Of a DNA stretch of 64,000 nucleotides, positions 42,032 through 52,839 are shown piece after piece. Position 1 is the first letter of the stretch, and every line of letters starts with the position of its first letter. The DNA lies in NCBI RefSeq assembly GCF_000150955.2, contig NC_011673.1, positions 573,394 to 637,393 of the forward strand, read 5' to 3'. The notes beneath the pieces are model-generated. The model was not told the origin of the DNA, ran no database searches, and saw only the letters and a program-made list of their open reading frames with translations. Source of the stretch: Phaeodactylum tricornutum CCAP 1055/1. Its lineage: Eukaryota; Bacillariophyta; Bacillariophyceae; Surirellales; Neidiaceae. Position numbers and translations under genes: made by a program.

Positions 42032-44140
42032 TTACCTTTTTGTGAAAAAGAAATCGTCGATTTTACGAGCTTTGGATTTACGATACAAGTTAGTCTTCGC
42101 CTTCCTATCTAAAGCTTCCAAGGCTTGATTTTCCCGGTCAAATGCCGACTGGAGCTTTTCTGCTAATTCTTTATCAGAATTTATTTGTGGTTGAAAAATG
42201 CGGTTTACGGGCTTCCCTTCTTTGAGAGTCGGGTTTCGAACATTTGAGACAACCTTATCTTGTCTCTTGGCGAAGTCCGTTTGCACCATTCCGGCAACGT
42301 GTTCATCGGTGGCCTGAGCTAGTAGCAAATCCAAAGGCTCACAGAAACTCACGTTCGCACTCACTTGCTCTCTCATTGCCAATCCCTTGGATGACTTTGG
42401 TTGACTGCTTGTGCAGGTATTACAAAAGAAGCGGTCGATTCCACTGGCTGGCCTATTTCGGAAGTCTATTGCACACAGCCCTATTCTTCGCAAACGGAAA
42501 CCAGAGTTCTCTTTAGCTTGGACAGTTTTCGGGACCACGCCGCACAGTTCGTCGATCTTTTTGTTTTTTGAAAGTCTTTCGGCTGGAAAAGGCACGCGTA
42601 TCGATTTGTTTCGCTGACCTGTTGTACCATTTCCGGCATACTGAATAGTACAAGATTTTGGATACCGACCATTTCGCGAAGCGTCTCGCTCAACTCTAGA
42701 AACAATCTCGTCGGCCAGAAGTCGGATCCATGATGCCAAGCTTTCCCAGTCATGACCTTGCACGTCGAAAGGCAACGACTTAAATGCAGTTATAGATTTT
42801 GTCAGAGCCGATTCGTTCTTCGATGCAACAGGTTCTGTATCGACTCCCCGCGCAACACGGTACACCCAGGCGGCTGTGGGGGCTTCGAAATGTTGCTCTA
42901 GTGTAGGAAGGGACAAGTATTTCGCAATACTATGTACTGTTGTGGGGGCATCGGCCGGTAAAAGGGCTTGGACAGTCTTGCCTAGCTTTCCACCCAAATT
43001 TCGGCATTTTCGAATCTCCGTGTCCGCCAAGAGCGTGTCAACAAATTGCGGATATGTTATAGCTTGCCCATTTGGTTTTCCGTACGCGGCCGAAAGCTTG
43101 GCAATCGTCTTATTTGATCCGATCCCGGCCGACAGCGTAAAACCTAACAAAGTACGAACTTCATCCCGGATACAACGAGCTAGGTGAGCACCCCTTTGCA
43201 AGGCCTCAACATCCACGTCCATTCCATTTCTTACAAGCGTCATAATTTCAGATTGACCCACCACAGCAGTCTCTTGCAAAGCCCCTTCAAGGCTGTTATT
43301 GCTTCCCAAATCGCATACATCTAGAGTAGATTCAAGATAACAAACGTTTGTTACGTCCAAAAAGAACTCATCGATCGAAGCTCGCTCCAGTACGACGTTA
43401 TCGCCAAATTGGTTTTCCACCCACGCCAAAACTGTAGCGAAAATAGTTGCCGATGCAATCCGATATCGCTCTATGCATGCTTTACCGTCGGAAGATCGCC
43501 TTCGCCGGCCGACGTCGTTCTGTCTCATCGTGCTTTGTTCCTTTTGCGATATGCAAAAAATTCTCTCATAGTCTCGATGTAACGTCGGCGTTTCCTCCTG
43601 CATACCTTCGCCTGGAGGCAAAGTGGCAACACGATCGGTCCTGCTTCCATTCGTGGTTAAAATAGGTACATGCACTGCGTAGCAAGCTCCTTGAGATTTT
43701 TGGTGAACTGTGTCCCAAGAATCTCCACGTTTGATGCCGTATTTCCTGGCAGGGTAAGTGACGGCCAATACTGAATCCCACTGCAGCAACGCTAATGGTA
43801 TCTCCATCGCATCCCAACCAAGCCGTACGCATTCGCATTGGGCATAAAAGCAGTCCAAGTCCAACAAGAGAACAACGCGGGCTTTACTTTGATTTGTAGT
43901 TGGTGTGACGTGCGCTTGCGGATTCTTCTCTAGAGATCGTTGGGTGATCCATATAGCCTCATTTGGGGCAAGCGTAGACGACATGCTTCTACTTGAGTGT
44001 GCCATATTTCTGTTTGTGTTGTTCCGTTGGCTGGAATACCATGTTTTTATGCATTGATTCACTGTCAGGAATAGATCCGACATTTTTCGATCATCGCCAG
44101 CTTGTCCTCGCTCCTTCCCATTAGATTCGCTCGAAAACAA
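42032..44140 (-). CDS. POLH: DNA polymerase eta (Y-family translesion polymerase)
   Basis: The product has 702 residues. The catalytic region begins VVLLLDLDCFYAQCE, with metal-binding Asp94. YPARKYGIKRGD forms the fingers contact to the incoming nucleotide. ERASIDEFFLDVTN supplies the Asp-Glu of the active site. The eta-specific helix-hairpin element is NLGGKLGKTVQALL. LSAGIGSNKTIAKLSAAYGKP is the Y-family palm/thumb signature. The last nine residues (KIDDFFFTKR) form a PIP-box-like PCNA-binding motif. Pol eta copies past UV-induced pyrimidine dimers, which suits a sunlit alga. An 85-residue Ser/Asn-rich N-terminal extension precedes the domain, and other Met codons at 46 and 53 are possible starts. 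A zinc-finger Cys pair (FFCNTCTSSQ) may be the remnant UBZ region. It is convergent with the tandem kinase. Confidence 0.9.
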   Translation of the reverse strand: MFSSESNGKERGQAGDDRKMSDLFLTVNQCIKTWYSSQRNNTNRNMAHSSRSMSSTLAPNEAIWITQRSLEKNPQAHVTPTTNQSKARVVLLLDLDCFYAQCECVRLGWDAMEIPLALLQWDSVLAVTYPARKYGIKRGDSWDTVHQKSQGACYAVHVPILTTNGSRTDRVATLPPGEGMQEETPTLHRDYERIFCISQKEQSTMRQNDVGRRRRSSDGKACIERYRIASATIFATVLAWVENQFGDNVVLERASIDEFFLDVTNVCYLESTLDVCDLGSNNSLEGALQETAVVGQSEIMTLVRNGMDVDVEALQRGAHLARCIRDEVRTLLGFTLSAGIGSNKTIAKLSAAYGKPNGQAITYPQFVDTLLADTEIRKCRNLGGKLGKTVQALLPADAPTTVHSIAKYLSLPTLEQHFEAPTAAWVYRVARGVDTEPVASKNESALTKSITAFKSLPFDVQGHDWESLASWIRLLADEIVSRVERDASRNGRYPKSCTIQYAGNGTTGQRNKSIRVPFPAERLSKNKKIDELCGVVPKTVQAKENSGFRLRRIGLCAIDFRNRPASGIDRFFCNTCTSSQPKSSKGLAMREQVSANVSFCEPLDLLLAQATDEHVAGMVQTDFAKRQDKVVSNVRNPTLKEGKPVNRIFQPQINSDKELAEKLQSAFDRENQALEALDRKAKTNLYRKSKARKIDDFFFTKR

Positions 44141-44873
44141 AGCCTGACTTGTTCTAATTACGGTTATGGTCCATAATCTACGTTGGGCCAGACATACAGA
44201 CGCTCCAGTGAATTTTAACTTTGACTGTGACTTTACTGTTTACTTTAGGCTCCTCGTCCCACGAAAAACTATGAGAATCGACTACACTTTATCTCACCCT
44301 TCTGCACCGGGTGTTTATCGTTCACGTTAGAGCTGACATCTGTCGGCAATGTGAGAAAAGAGAGAGTTTACGGGATCTATCTTGAGAAAAGGATAAGGCT
44401 CAAGTAAAAGTCCAATTTGCCGGAGTGACAAAGACGATCCCAATTTGCAGGCTCCAAGACGATAAATAGGCATTCGTAAGCTCAAGATGAAGCATCCCCA
44501 GTGCTTTGGCGACCAAATTCTTTTTGAATTTCCTCCATAGTTTGTTACCATGTAGGCAAGCATGTGATCTCTGGATGTTCTTACTGTGAGGGTTTTTCTG
44601 GTTCGAAAGTTCAACGTTTTAAAATCCCTAGTTTTAAAATATTGATCGATATTCTTGCTCCTTGATCGTATGGGAATCGTCCCGTCTGTTCATTTCCCGT
44701 TTTCGTTTTCGCGATGATCTTTCGACGACGGCCACCAAGAAAACCTGACAGTAAAGGAAAACAAGAACTACCTCCATTCGTTATGCCAGGTATACGGATG
44801 CAAAACAAACTGTCAAGCTCGTTTTCTTTCACGTACACCTTACAGCAACAGTCAAGTGCAAAGCAAGGTCACG
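44141..44873. promoter_or_regulatory. Divergent upstream region of POLH and LSG1
   Basis: 733 bp separate the two start codons. A motif copy is at 44221-44230, about 80 bp upstream of the polymerase start. A 64-codon plus-strand frame (44714-44908) overlaps the LSG1 start and may be an upstream ORF. Confidence 0.45.
44221..44230 (+). promoter_or_regulatory. TTGACTGTGA motif copy upstream of POLH
   Basis: It reads AACTTTGACTGTGACTTTAC, about 80 bp upstream of the proposed polymerase start codon, a promoter-proximal position. Confidence 0.3.
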
Positions 44874-46904
44874 ATGCCGCGCAGCCAAGGAACGTCCCGC
44901 AAGGGTAAGCCCGGAAAGAAAGACCGCGACGCGGGAATGGGGAAGTCACTCCAACGCGCTCAGGTCCAACGCTACCGGCCTCGAGCGGATGGTAAATCGC
45001 GACGTGGCGACGGAGGCATGCACATGCAAGCTGGTGTAGATTCAATCGGACTTGAGGAGGCGCAGCAAGATCAGCTCAAGACACGATCCGTCTTGGAAAT
45101 GCAGGATTTGGATGACTTCTTGTTGCAAGCCGACATGGCGAATCGCGAGTTTGTTAGTGAAAAAGAAGGACTTGTCGTTGTAGACCAGACAGGTCAAGCA
45201 TATCGGCCTCCAGCAGTGCAATGGGCGGACCAGAAGTCGTCGTTTTTATTTACAGAGCTCTCTGTGCCCCGTCGTCCTGCCTGGGACGATACCACGACTG
45301 CCGTGGAGCTGGACATGAATGAACGAAAGTCTTTTCTAGAGTGGCGCCGAGCCATCGCCATCAAAGAAGAAGAACTCGCGCGGACGAGCTCGTTGGCTGC
45401 AGCAACGCCATTTGAAAAGAATCTCGAAGTTTGGCGCCAGCTTTGGCGTGTATTGGAGCGGTCGGCGTGCCTCTTGCAACTCGTGGACGCCCGAAACCCG
45501 ATGTTTTATCTTTCCGATGATCTTCGAGATTATGCTTCTACTTTGGGCAAGCCAATGATGGTTCTTGTCAACAAAAGCGACTATCTATCACCCTCACAGC
45601 GCGCTTCCTGGCGAGAATATTTAATGGAGAAGGGCTGGGATCCAGTCTTCTTCTCTGCCGTCAAAGAACAGCAAAAGCTGGACGCTATGGCCAATCGAAA
45701 GCGCATCCAAGTACAACTCGGGACAGGTCACGACAACTCTTTAGACCATTTAGGCGAAGAAACTGATGTATCCATCGACGCTCACGATCAAATTGAAGAA
45801 CCAGAAGATGAACGAGGAGTGTCTGTTCCCCTTAGCCGTGAGCGACTCATGGAAACTATGCTAAGTTTTGCTCGTCAACACAATTGTCAGCCAGACCCCA
45901 GGTACGATAACCGAATCCAGTTTGGAATGGTGGGATTCCCCAATGTCGGAAAGTCTTCGGTGATCAATGTTCTTTTTGGAAGTAGCAAACATGAGCATGG
46001 TGTGGTACGCGTTGCTGTCGCCAGTCAACCGGGAAAGACAAAGCATTTCCAAACATTGATGTTGCCAGATGCCGAAGAGATGATGTTGTGCGATTGCCCA
46101 GGCCTGGTCTTTCCTTCGTTTGTGTCAAATACTGCTGACCTGATTGCGGCTGGCGTTTATCCAATTGCACAGATGCGAGATCACTGGCCAGTCACAAACC
46201 TTATTTGTCAGCGGATTCCGCGTGAGGTTATCAATGCTCACTACGGTATCGTACTTCCGAAACCTAGCCAACTGGAAATGAATGAGCGCGGACTAACAAA
46301 GCTGCCGCCTCCTAGTGGCGAGGAATTTCTTGGAACGTTCTGTATTGCCCGAGGCATGTTGGCAGCAAGTAGCGGAGTCCCCGATTACACACGGGCTGCA
46401 CGAACGATCATTAAAGACTACGCGGATGGCAAATTATTGTATTGTCACCCTCCTCCAAGTATGGTAGATGTTTCTCACTTTTACCGAGAGACAATTGTTA
46501 CCTCGTTGAGCAACACACGGAAATTACAAGCCCGGCTTGTGAAGTCGCAACTTGCGCAAACATCTGACCTTGTCAAAGAGCAACGACCAAGCACTGGTGA
46601 AAACACAAAGAATTTAGTTGACTGCGACTTGCTCTCCCTTTTGGAAGGGCCCTCTAAGGATGAAAATCCAATGGATGACACGCAGAAAAGTGGTAGGAAC
46701 ATGCATAAATGGGGTAAAAAGAATCGGAAAAACAGGAATTTAGATCCTTACGGATGCCATGGTGACCCCGATGAGATGCTACGCAACTCAAGCTCAGCAG
46801 GAGGTATTGTCATCAAAGCTGGAAAATACGGGCGGAAAGGTTACACACGTCCCACAAGCTACGCTGGCGCACGAGATGCAACACAAGCTTTGACTAAAGA
46901 CTAA
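44874..46904 (+). CDS. LSG1: Large-subunit GTPase LSG1
   Basis: 676 codons from the ATG at 44874; the frame opens six codons earlier on GTG. The N-terminus is basic and Gly/Arg-rich. The GTPase motifs are circularly permuted: the G4 motif VLVNKSDYLS comes first (after LLQLVDARNPMF), then G1 GFPNVGKSSVINVLFG, then G3 LCDCPGLVFPS. The order G4-G1-G3 is typical of the LSG1/YlqF family. A long insert lies between G4 and G1, as in LSG1. LSG1 acts in the cytoplasm on late 60S ribosomal subunits and promotes release of the export adaptor NMD3. The C-terminus is basic (KWGKKNRKNRN), probably binding rRNA. It is convergent with the 7TM gene, 57 bp away. Confidence 0.95.
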   Translation: MPRSQGTSRKGKPGKKDRDAGMGKSLQRAQVQRYRPRADGKSRRGDGGMHMQAGVDSIGLEEAQQDQLKTRSVLEMQDLDDFLLQADMANREFVSEKEGLVVVDQTGQAYRPPAVQWADQKSSFLFTELSVPRRPAWDDTTTAVELDMNERKSFLEWRRAIAIKEEELARTSSLAAATPFEKNLEVWRQLWRVLERSACLLQLVDARNPMFYLSDDLRDYASTLGKPMMVLVNKSDYLSPSQRASWREYLMEKGWDPVFFSAVKEQQKLDAMANRKRIQVQLGTGHDNSLDHLGEETDVSIDAHDQIEEPEDERGVSVPLSRERLMETMLSFARQHNCQPDPRYDNRIQFGMVGFPNVGKSSVINVLFGSSKHEHGVVRVAVASQPGKTKHFQTLMLPDAEEMMLCDCPGLVFPSFVSNTADLIAAGVYPIAQMRDHWPVTNLICQRIPREVINAHYGIVLPKPSQLEMNERGLTKLPPPSGEEFLGTFCIARGMLAASSGVPDYTRAARTIIKDYADGKLLYCHPPPSMVDVSHFYRETIVTSLSNTRKLQARLVKSQLAQTSDLVKEQRPSTGENTKNLVDCDLLSLLEGPSKDENPMDDTQKSGRNMHKWGKKNRKNRNLDPYGCHGDPDEMLRNSSSAGGIVIKAGKYGRKGYTRPTSYAGARDATQALTKD

Positions 46905-46961
46905 AGGGGTCAGGCAATCCACTTTTTCTTAGACCGTTTAGTGTGGGTGTGTGACCAAGTG

Positions 46962-48870
46962 CTATATGCAGGACGGTTGAAGTACTGTTTCCGTCGGCTC
47001 TGTTTCATCCACCTTCGCTTGCTTAGTGAGATTTGATAACACGTCTGCAGACCGGAATCCACCTGTTAAGATCTCATCACTAGGACACAGTTCGTCTCTG
47101 TTCTGTCCATGAGGCAGCTTTGAACCGTTTCTTCGTTGCTTCTTTCGATACCTACTGAGGAGTCTTGGCCTCGCATAAACAACAAAATTTGAAAAGCCTT
47201 GCAAAGGACACAAAAACGTCGCAACAACCCAGTGGGCGTACGGAAAGTACAACGACCCTTTGTACAAGGACGAAAAATTCGAGACAAGCAAAATTGGCCA
47301 AGATAGGTAAAGCGCTCCAAGATAGAAGACGCTTTGCCAAAATATCGCATTCTCCATTTTTTTTTCGTAGCAGAGCTGCTGTGTACAGATGAGAACATTC
47401 TCCAATTGTTGCCGACGCTATCGACCCGTCGTACTTGGCAATACACAATTAACATATTGATTGTTGCCCCCCAGATCACCAAGCTGATGAGACCTATAAG
47501 AAAGACTGATATGGCGCCAAAACCATTCGCAAACGGCGGATACAATACATAGCAATGAGTTGTAACGCTGCCGTACAACGAAACGCCAGCGAATGCTAGA
47601 AAAGACAGGTGAGAAGTTAGAGAGATGACTTGTGGATCATAAAACAATTTGCAGAGTTCGGCATTCACGCCCATTTGCGTACCCAACGGCACACCAACCA
47701 GGAGTGGGAGATGAAACCATTTGGAGATGCTTCTTATGCGAACCTCTCTCCAGCCATACTTTATCACCAGCAAGTAATAGATCGAAAGAGCTAGGTTGTA
47801 GTAGGTACCTGAAATAGCACGTAGTCTCGTTTCAGATGAGTCTCATTCGATCATTCTCTGTTTTCCTATACCAAACACTTACCTGTGTAGCCGAGCTGTA
47901 TGAAAAATCCTTGTGTCTTGCAAGTTGCGTCGTTCCCCCTAGCGCCGTAAATTCCTGATGGCTCACCATACCCGTTAAATTCTGGGATAGGCAAAGTCGA
48001 AAACATTATAGCAACTGAGGATATAACATCAAAAGCGCTCATGAAGAGCATGAGCTCTTGATAAACTGTTAAAGTGCCCGTTCTTTTGAAAATATCTACA
48101 ATGATGTAGAATGATCCGAAGACGCTAAGCGGACCAGAAATTCTTGGCATCCAAGCCAGAATCGCTGTCTGAGTTTTGGATTTGGCGTTCATGTATAGAA
48201 AGTCATCCACGCAACCGCATTGGAATGCTCCAACGGTTTGCAGGAATTCGCAAGGAGACGAGTCTTGTGGAAAAAAAATGCTAGATCGTGCCGTGTCGCC
48301 GCATGCCGAGGGATTCAGGCCATAGTCAGCAAAGGTATGCACGACGAAATTAGCATCTACTATTGATTGCCCTTCGGGACACATCTTGCATCTTAGTTGA
48401 GAACGCTCCTCCACTGTCGCTACTGAGCCACTCGGAGGGATTGAGTTCTCAATCGTGAGCGTACTGCTAGAACGGTTAAGGGTGTCAACGGAAGTTTGTG
48501 GGCATCCACAAGGCTCCGACAACAAACGAATTTGTGAGCATTCGTCAGATCTGGAGCTTAGAAATTTCTTTATAACACTATCAAGGTAACCGCAATGTAA
48601 TACGCTTACGCCGAGTATAATAGCGGCTTCAGGTGCTAGTTGCGTTACGTCCAAACTCGAGAGTGTTGGGTCAATTCCATCAACACAAAGCGTGCATGCA
48701 TGATCCACCTGTTCTGCTTGGGATTGACAGGTGTACAAGCAACTTATGAGAAATAGATTGTAGGTCACAGTCAGTGACTTGGTAAATGCCGCTCTCTTTT
48801 CCTTCATTTTCAACATCGTCGTGCCATGTAGCTTTGTTTTGTGTATGGACAGGTATGGTGGAATAGGCAC
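46962..48870 (-). CDS. Seven-transmembrane receptor-like protein with Cys-rich ectodomain (three exons)
   Basis: Exon 1 is 48870-47883 (an alternative ATG at 48816 starts at a signal peptide). A 74-bp intron (47882-47809, donor GTAAGT, acceptor TTTCAG) leads to exon 2 (47808-47435). It restores QLGYTGTYYNLALSIYYLLVI. A further frame change is needed near 47434-47379: either a 56-bp intron (donor GTACGA, acceptor TACACAG) or an indel in the A9 run at 47357-47365. Exon 3 ends at 46962. The spliced product has 592 residues. About 250 extracellular residues with many Cys (CTLC, CGCP, CGC) precede the seven spans. The last two spans read FYLGALYLSW and VATFLCPLQGFSNFVVYARPR. The pattern resembles a diatom-expanded receptor-like family and Dictyostelium-type GPCRs. 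The ligand is unknown. Confidence 0.75.
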
Positions 48871-49320
48871 AACCTTCCCTATTAACAGCGCTTTGTCAGG
48901 AAATTGCTTTGCATAGGAGCTACCAAGGAGAGCAACCCCGTGGGTACAAATTTTCTCCGCTTCAAATTGTAGAATATCGAGGAATCATTAAATGGATAAA
49001 TCTTACCAAAAGACGAATATACTTCCATATCAATAGTAAAATATACTTTTTTGGCTCCTTCAAAAATTTGAGAGGCGCATGGCGTAGTCTTTAGTAGATC
49101 GGGTATTTTCAATTAGTGAAGAGATGCTCGACAAAACATAGACAATTAAATCGACGCTCAGTTTGATAAAACTCCTTTCTGTAAGATTATTTGAAGTTTC
49201 TGCTAATTCCGTTTTGAAGAGTCATATTGATGACCTCACATCATAATATTTTCACGAGTAGCCTTTCTATTAATTTTGATTGGTTTGACTGTGAGCTTGG
49301 ACAAATCAATGCTGGTACAT
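48871..49320. other. Intergenic region, 450 bp
   Basis: This lies between the 7TM gene start and the UNC-45-like gene end. It is AT-rich and contains a motif copy at 49285-49294. No gene is seen. Confidence 0.45.
49285..49294 (+). promoter_or_regulatory. TTGACTGTGA motif copy near the UNC-45-like 3' end
   Basis: It reads GGTTTGACTGTGAGCTTGG, 27 bp past the minus-strand stop at 49321 and about 420 bp upstream of the divergently placed 7TM gene start. Confidence 0.3.
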
Positions 49321-52300
49321 TCAGGATGTCGTACTAGCCTGTTCGACAATCCTTTTAGAAAGATCTACGGTCACTGGAAGAAGAGTTTGCTCTTCCAGCG
49401 AGAAGTCAAGCCCTTCAGTCTTCCCGGCTGCGTGTACGTAGGCTCGGCAAAACTCTACCAGTCCTTCGGCAACCACTTTTTTGCCGCACTGTCCGCCATG
49501 AGCCAACAAATTACTAACAATCACCAAAGCTCGATGCATAAGCTCAAGTCGTCCACTTTCCAATAGGGAGACTACGTCGTCTTTGAATTTTGGCAGTTCT
49601 ATCAATTTGATTGCAACGATCTCGTCTTGCGTCGCCATGGCAAGACAGCCGGATGCAGCACGGGCACCCTCATAATTCTCCTCCTCATAATCTGATGCAA
49701 ACGCGAGCCACAGTTTCAAATGTGCCGTCTCCGTCAAAAAATTTAGCATTGCTTGGTTCTGGACAAGATTGCACATAGCTTCCGTCGCGGCCCTTCTGAC
49801 CAAAACATTTTCGGAAAACATGCAAAAATGGAATGATGATATCCCCTTCTCAGTCACAATTCTGCTCTGGGCATCTTCGCCCGCGCTACTGAGATTTGTA
49901 ACTGCTATAAGCGCTTCGAAATGTTGCAATTCAGTTCCTTTGTTATCACGGATGAGCAGGATGAGAGGGCGGATAGAACCAAGCCGCTGGGCCGATGTAA
50001 GCAATGCTGGATTCGTTGAAATCAGAATCTTGGCAATACAGTGCCTCGCTAACCTGGTCACTTTTTTCATCACACAGGTTTCTGTTGGTCCTTCCTTTTT
50101 TTCTACCTTTATACAAGCTGATAAGGCGCCCTGTTGTACAAGAAAGCCACGAATAGACTGCTCACCGGCCATCCGAGTCAGGCAGATGACTGACTGTTCG
50201 AGCGTATGCTCACTTGATCCTTCCATGAGGGTCACGATTGCTCGCGGTACATTGGCATTTGCCATTTTACGAATGCGTTCTTGGCATGCATTCTGGGTAT
50301 CAGTATCTTTCTGAGATTCAATTACTTCTTTCTCTTCTTGGGTCTTGCCCATAAGTTGCATTTCATCATACTGTTCCATGGTGACTTCTTTGCCTTCAAA
50401 CGCTTCTTTCCGAATCTGCTCATTAGTTGCCGCCATGTGTTGAAAGATTGTTGCTAAGCCAAATGCCGACAGAGAGTCACCGGCATTGGGTAAATCGGCA
50501 GTATTGACCAGACGCTCAAGGGCTGTGTGTGGTGCGTTTCTGGATCTGAAACCAGCAGCCAGCTCTTCCTTTACTGACGTGTTTACAACAAGATATGTGA
50601 TCATTTCAATAGCGCGTTCAACAGAGGTAAAAGCAAAAGACTTAAAACCTCGACATTTGTTTTCTCTCGCTATTTCTGTTTCATTCGCTTCGTCTTCCAA
50701 TAGCTCACAGGCGGCTTCAAGCAGCCCCATGATCTCCCCTTCGTCGGTAGATTTGTCTGAAAGTCCCAGTTTGGCGATAGCCGAAGTCGCTCCGGACCTA
50801 ATATCTCTATCGTGGCTAAGGAGAAGCGTCTTCAAAGAACCTGATGTAAGCAAATTCGATACCAAGTGCCGAGCATTTTCAACAGTCGCTGCGGAGGACA
50901 CGACTTCAGAAGCAAGACACATGGCCCGATCATCTCGGGACTGAATTAGATCAAGAATTTCATCCGCCGCATTATGCCACCCACTTAATAGAGACCACGC
51001 GCCCACGTCCTTCTTGGACAGAAGCAAACTTGCGGTGATGAGCGCACGTTCCATTTTCAACTCCAAGTTCGTCGGAAAATTCTCTTCTTTTTTCAATTCA
51101 TTGTCTTCATCGCAAACTTCTTCAATTGTAACACCTGTGTGCTTAGTCTTTCGGGGATCCGATAGGTACGGGATGACCACTGATTTGATGCGATCGTCTT
51201 CTTCTATATGAGCAAGCAGTCTCCCCAAGACTACCGTCATTTCTCGGCGTACGACGTGGTCGTGGCAGGAGATTGCTGTGACCAAAAAGGTTTTCATCTC
51301 TTGACAGAAAAGGATGCCACGTTCGAATGCCCAGGCCGTATCGCGGAGCTTTTTATCGTACTCTCGTTTACGGTGGTCGGCCAGCTGATGTGGCGTCATC
51401 GCGCGAATTTCTGTCTGTGTTTTTGGAACAGGCAGAGATGGATCCGTGACGGAACTTCCTAATAGGGAAGTACGAATGAAGGAGTCTCGATCTGTGCCGG
51501 CCGTCCAAGTTGACAACAAATCCAAAACAGCCCGAATGACTATCGTATTATGCTCTTCACCGCAAGCCCAATCCAGAGCAAGACTGACAGTCTTTAGTAG
51601 AGTCTCATATTCAATGTCAGTTTTTCCCGTGATTTCCTTCGATACATCGTCTCGATCTGCGTGCAACAAAATTCGGACGTAAATCGCCAAAGCCGACACG
51701 ATCGCTGTTGCATCCGGTGCTGTTCGGACGATATCCATTAAGGCTCTTTGTCGATCCGTCAAATAGAGCCGACAAAATGAGGGGAAGCTACCGGCCTGTG
51801 AAAGTGTCTGCAGACTCAGAGCAATCTGATTTGCATCTACATCTTCACCCGTTGAAACGGCCACTTCTAGCAAGACACTAACTCCTCCAACGCGACCTAG
51901 CTCCATACTCACATTCGCCACATCCTCATTTAGTAGATTCAAAAGCAGCTTGAGATGGTGCGTTACGTCGTTCTTATCCTTCAAAGCTTGAACGGCTTTG
52001 CTAACCGGTGTCGATGACGTTTGCATTGATTTGTGCTGAGACCGGACCGTCACCAATAACTGATTCGCTTCCACATTCGTGGGATCCATTTGCAGCACTC
52101 TTAGCAAGTCTTTAGCAGCTTCCTCGGCTAGATTTCGGTCCACCGGCTTGGAAATGCCACTCAGCAGAAATTGGGCCTTGGCACGGCGATAGTGCAACTT
52201 GGAACGCAAAGATGTACTGGCGTCTGTGTGCATCGTCGTTTGTTGGGATAGTAAATGGAGAGCGCTAGTGCAATCATCAACAGTTGGTGTCAAATCCATT

Positions 52301-52503
52301 TGCTTAAGTTCGCACATAGCGCGGTTACCGAGCAACGTTGCCTTGAGCGCCGAGCCTAAAGCTGGTTTCGCCAATCGGTCACACGCGACGACACCTTGGC
52401 TGTATGCAAAGACGGCGTCCGTCAAGTTGCCTTTTCCGAAGGAGGCGTTGCCATCAATCCGAAATTGTTCCGCCTGCTGCAATAGCAAGTCGTCGGAAGG
52501 CAT
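49321..52503 (-). CDS. UNC-45/She4-type TPR-armadillo chaperone
   Basis: The product has 1060 residues. An N-terminal TPR block (about residues 5-115; QAEQFRIDGNASFGKGNLTDAVFAY and NRAMCELKQMD are classic TPR helices) resembles the HSP90/HSP70-binding TPR of UNC-45. A long alpha-helical armadillo-like region follows. The C-terminal ~250 residues match the UNC-45 (UCS) region: FEALIAVTNLSS, VRRAATEAMCNLV, GARAASGCLAMAT, HRALVIVSNLLAHGG. UCS proteins fold and protect myosin motor heads. Diatoms have many myosins, so a motor-folding role fits. The middle is less conserved, with a Lys/Glu-rich stretch around residue 480. No targeting signal is present, so it is cytosolic. Confidence 0.85.
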   Translation of the reverse strand: MPSDDLLLQQAEQFRIDGNASFGKGNLTDAVFAYSQGVVACDRLAKPALGSALKATLLGNRAMCELKQMDLTPTVDDCTSALHLLSQQTTMHTDASTSLRSKLHYRRAKAQFLLSGISKPVDRNLAEEAAKDLLRVLQMDPTNVEANQLLVTVRSQHKSMQTSSTPVSKAVQALKDKNDVTHHLKLLLNLLNEDVANVSMELGRVGGVSVLLEVAVSTGEDVDANQIALSLQTLSQAGSFPSFCRLYLTDRQRALMDIVRTAPDATAIVSALAIYVRILLHADRDDVSKEITGKTDIEYETLLKTVSLALDWACGEEHNTIVIRAVLDLLSTWTAGTDRDSFIRTSLLGSSVTDPSLPVPKTQTEIRAMTPHQLADHRKREYDKKLRDTAWAFERGILFCQEMKTFLVTAISCHDHVVRREMTVVLGRLLAHIEEDDRIKSVVIPYLSDPRKTKHTGVTIEEVCDEDNELKKEENFPTNLELKMERALITASLLLSKKDVGAWSLLSGWHNAADEILDLIQSRDDRAMCLASEVVSSAATVENARHLVSNLLTSGSLKTLLLSHDRDIRSGATSAIAKLGLSDKSTDEGEIMGLLEAACELLEDEANETEIARENKCRGFKSFAFTSVERAIEMITYLVVNTSVKEELAAGFRSRNAPHTALERLVNTADLPNAGDSLSAFGLATIFQHMAATNEQIRKEAFEGKEVTMEQYDEMQLMGKTQEEKEVIESQKDTDTQNACQERIRKMANANVPRAIVTLMEGSSEHTLEQSVICLTRMAGEQSIRGFLVQQGALSACIKVEKKEGPTETCVMKKVTRLARHCIAKILISTNPALLTSAQRLGSIRPLILLIRDNKGTELQHFEALIAVTNLSSAGEDAQSRIVTEKGISSFHFCMFSENVLVRRAATEAMCNLVQNQAMLNFLTETAHLKLWLAFASDYEEENYEGARAASGCLAMATQDEIVAIKLIELPKFKDDVVSLLESGRLELMHRALVIVSNLLAHGGQCGKKVVAEGLVEFCRAYVHAAGKTEGLDFSLEEQTLLPVTVDLSKRIVEQASTTS

Positions 52504-52839
52504 GGCCAGAGATTAATATTGGAGGCGCAATCGGTAAACCTGGAGCTAGGCTGACAGTGAATGTTGAATGGACAGACAGTAATTTTATACCGGGCTTATG
52601 GTTCTCGCCCTCGTTCCTCGTCCTAACGTGAAGAGAAAATGTGAGATAGAGAAACTGGAATGACCCGAGGAATGACTTTTTATTGTGCAGCCGTCCGCCA
52701 CAGCAAAGACCCGTCTGGCAGTAGTGGCACCGACAAAAGTAGCACGCGAGGCGTAAAAGAAAACAGGACAGGCCCTCCCACAAAACCACAATCCAGACAG
52801 AGATGAAAGTAAGCACAAGAACAAAACGAGCTGTCGACC
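52504..52839. other. Intergenic region, 336 bp
   Basis: This is the divergent interval between the UNC-45-like and TrhO genes. A relaxed motif (CTGACAGTGAATG) lies near 52550. No gene is seen. Confidence 0.45.

Noticed and set aside
44714-44908. 64-codon frame upstream of LSG1
   Set aside because: Basic and Pro-rich with no homology visible; it overlaps the LSG1 start, so at most an upstream ORF.
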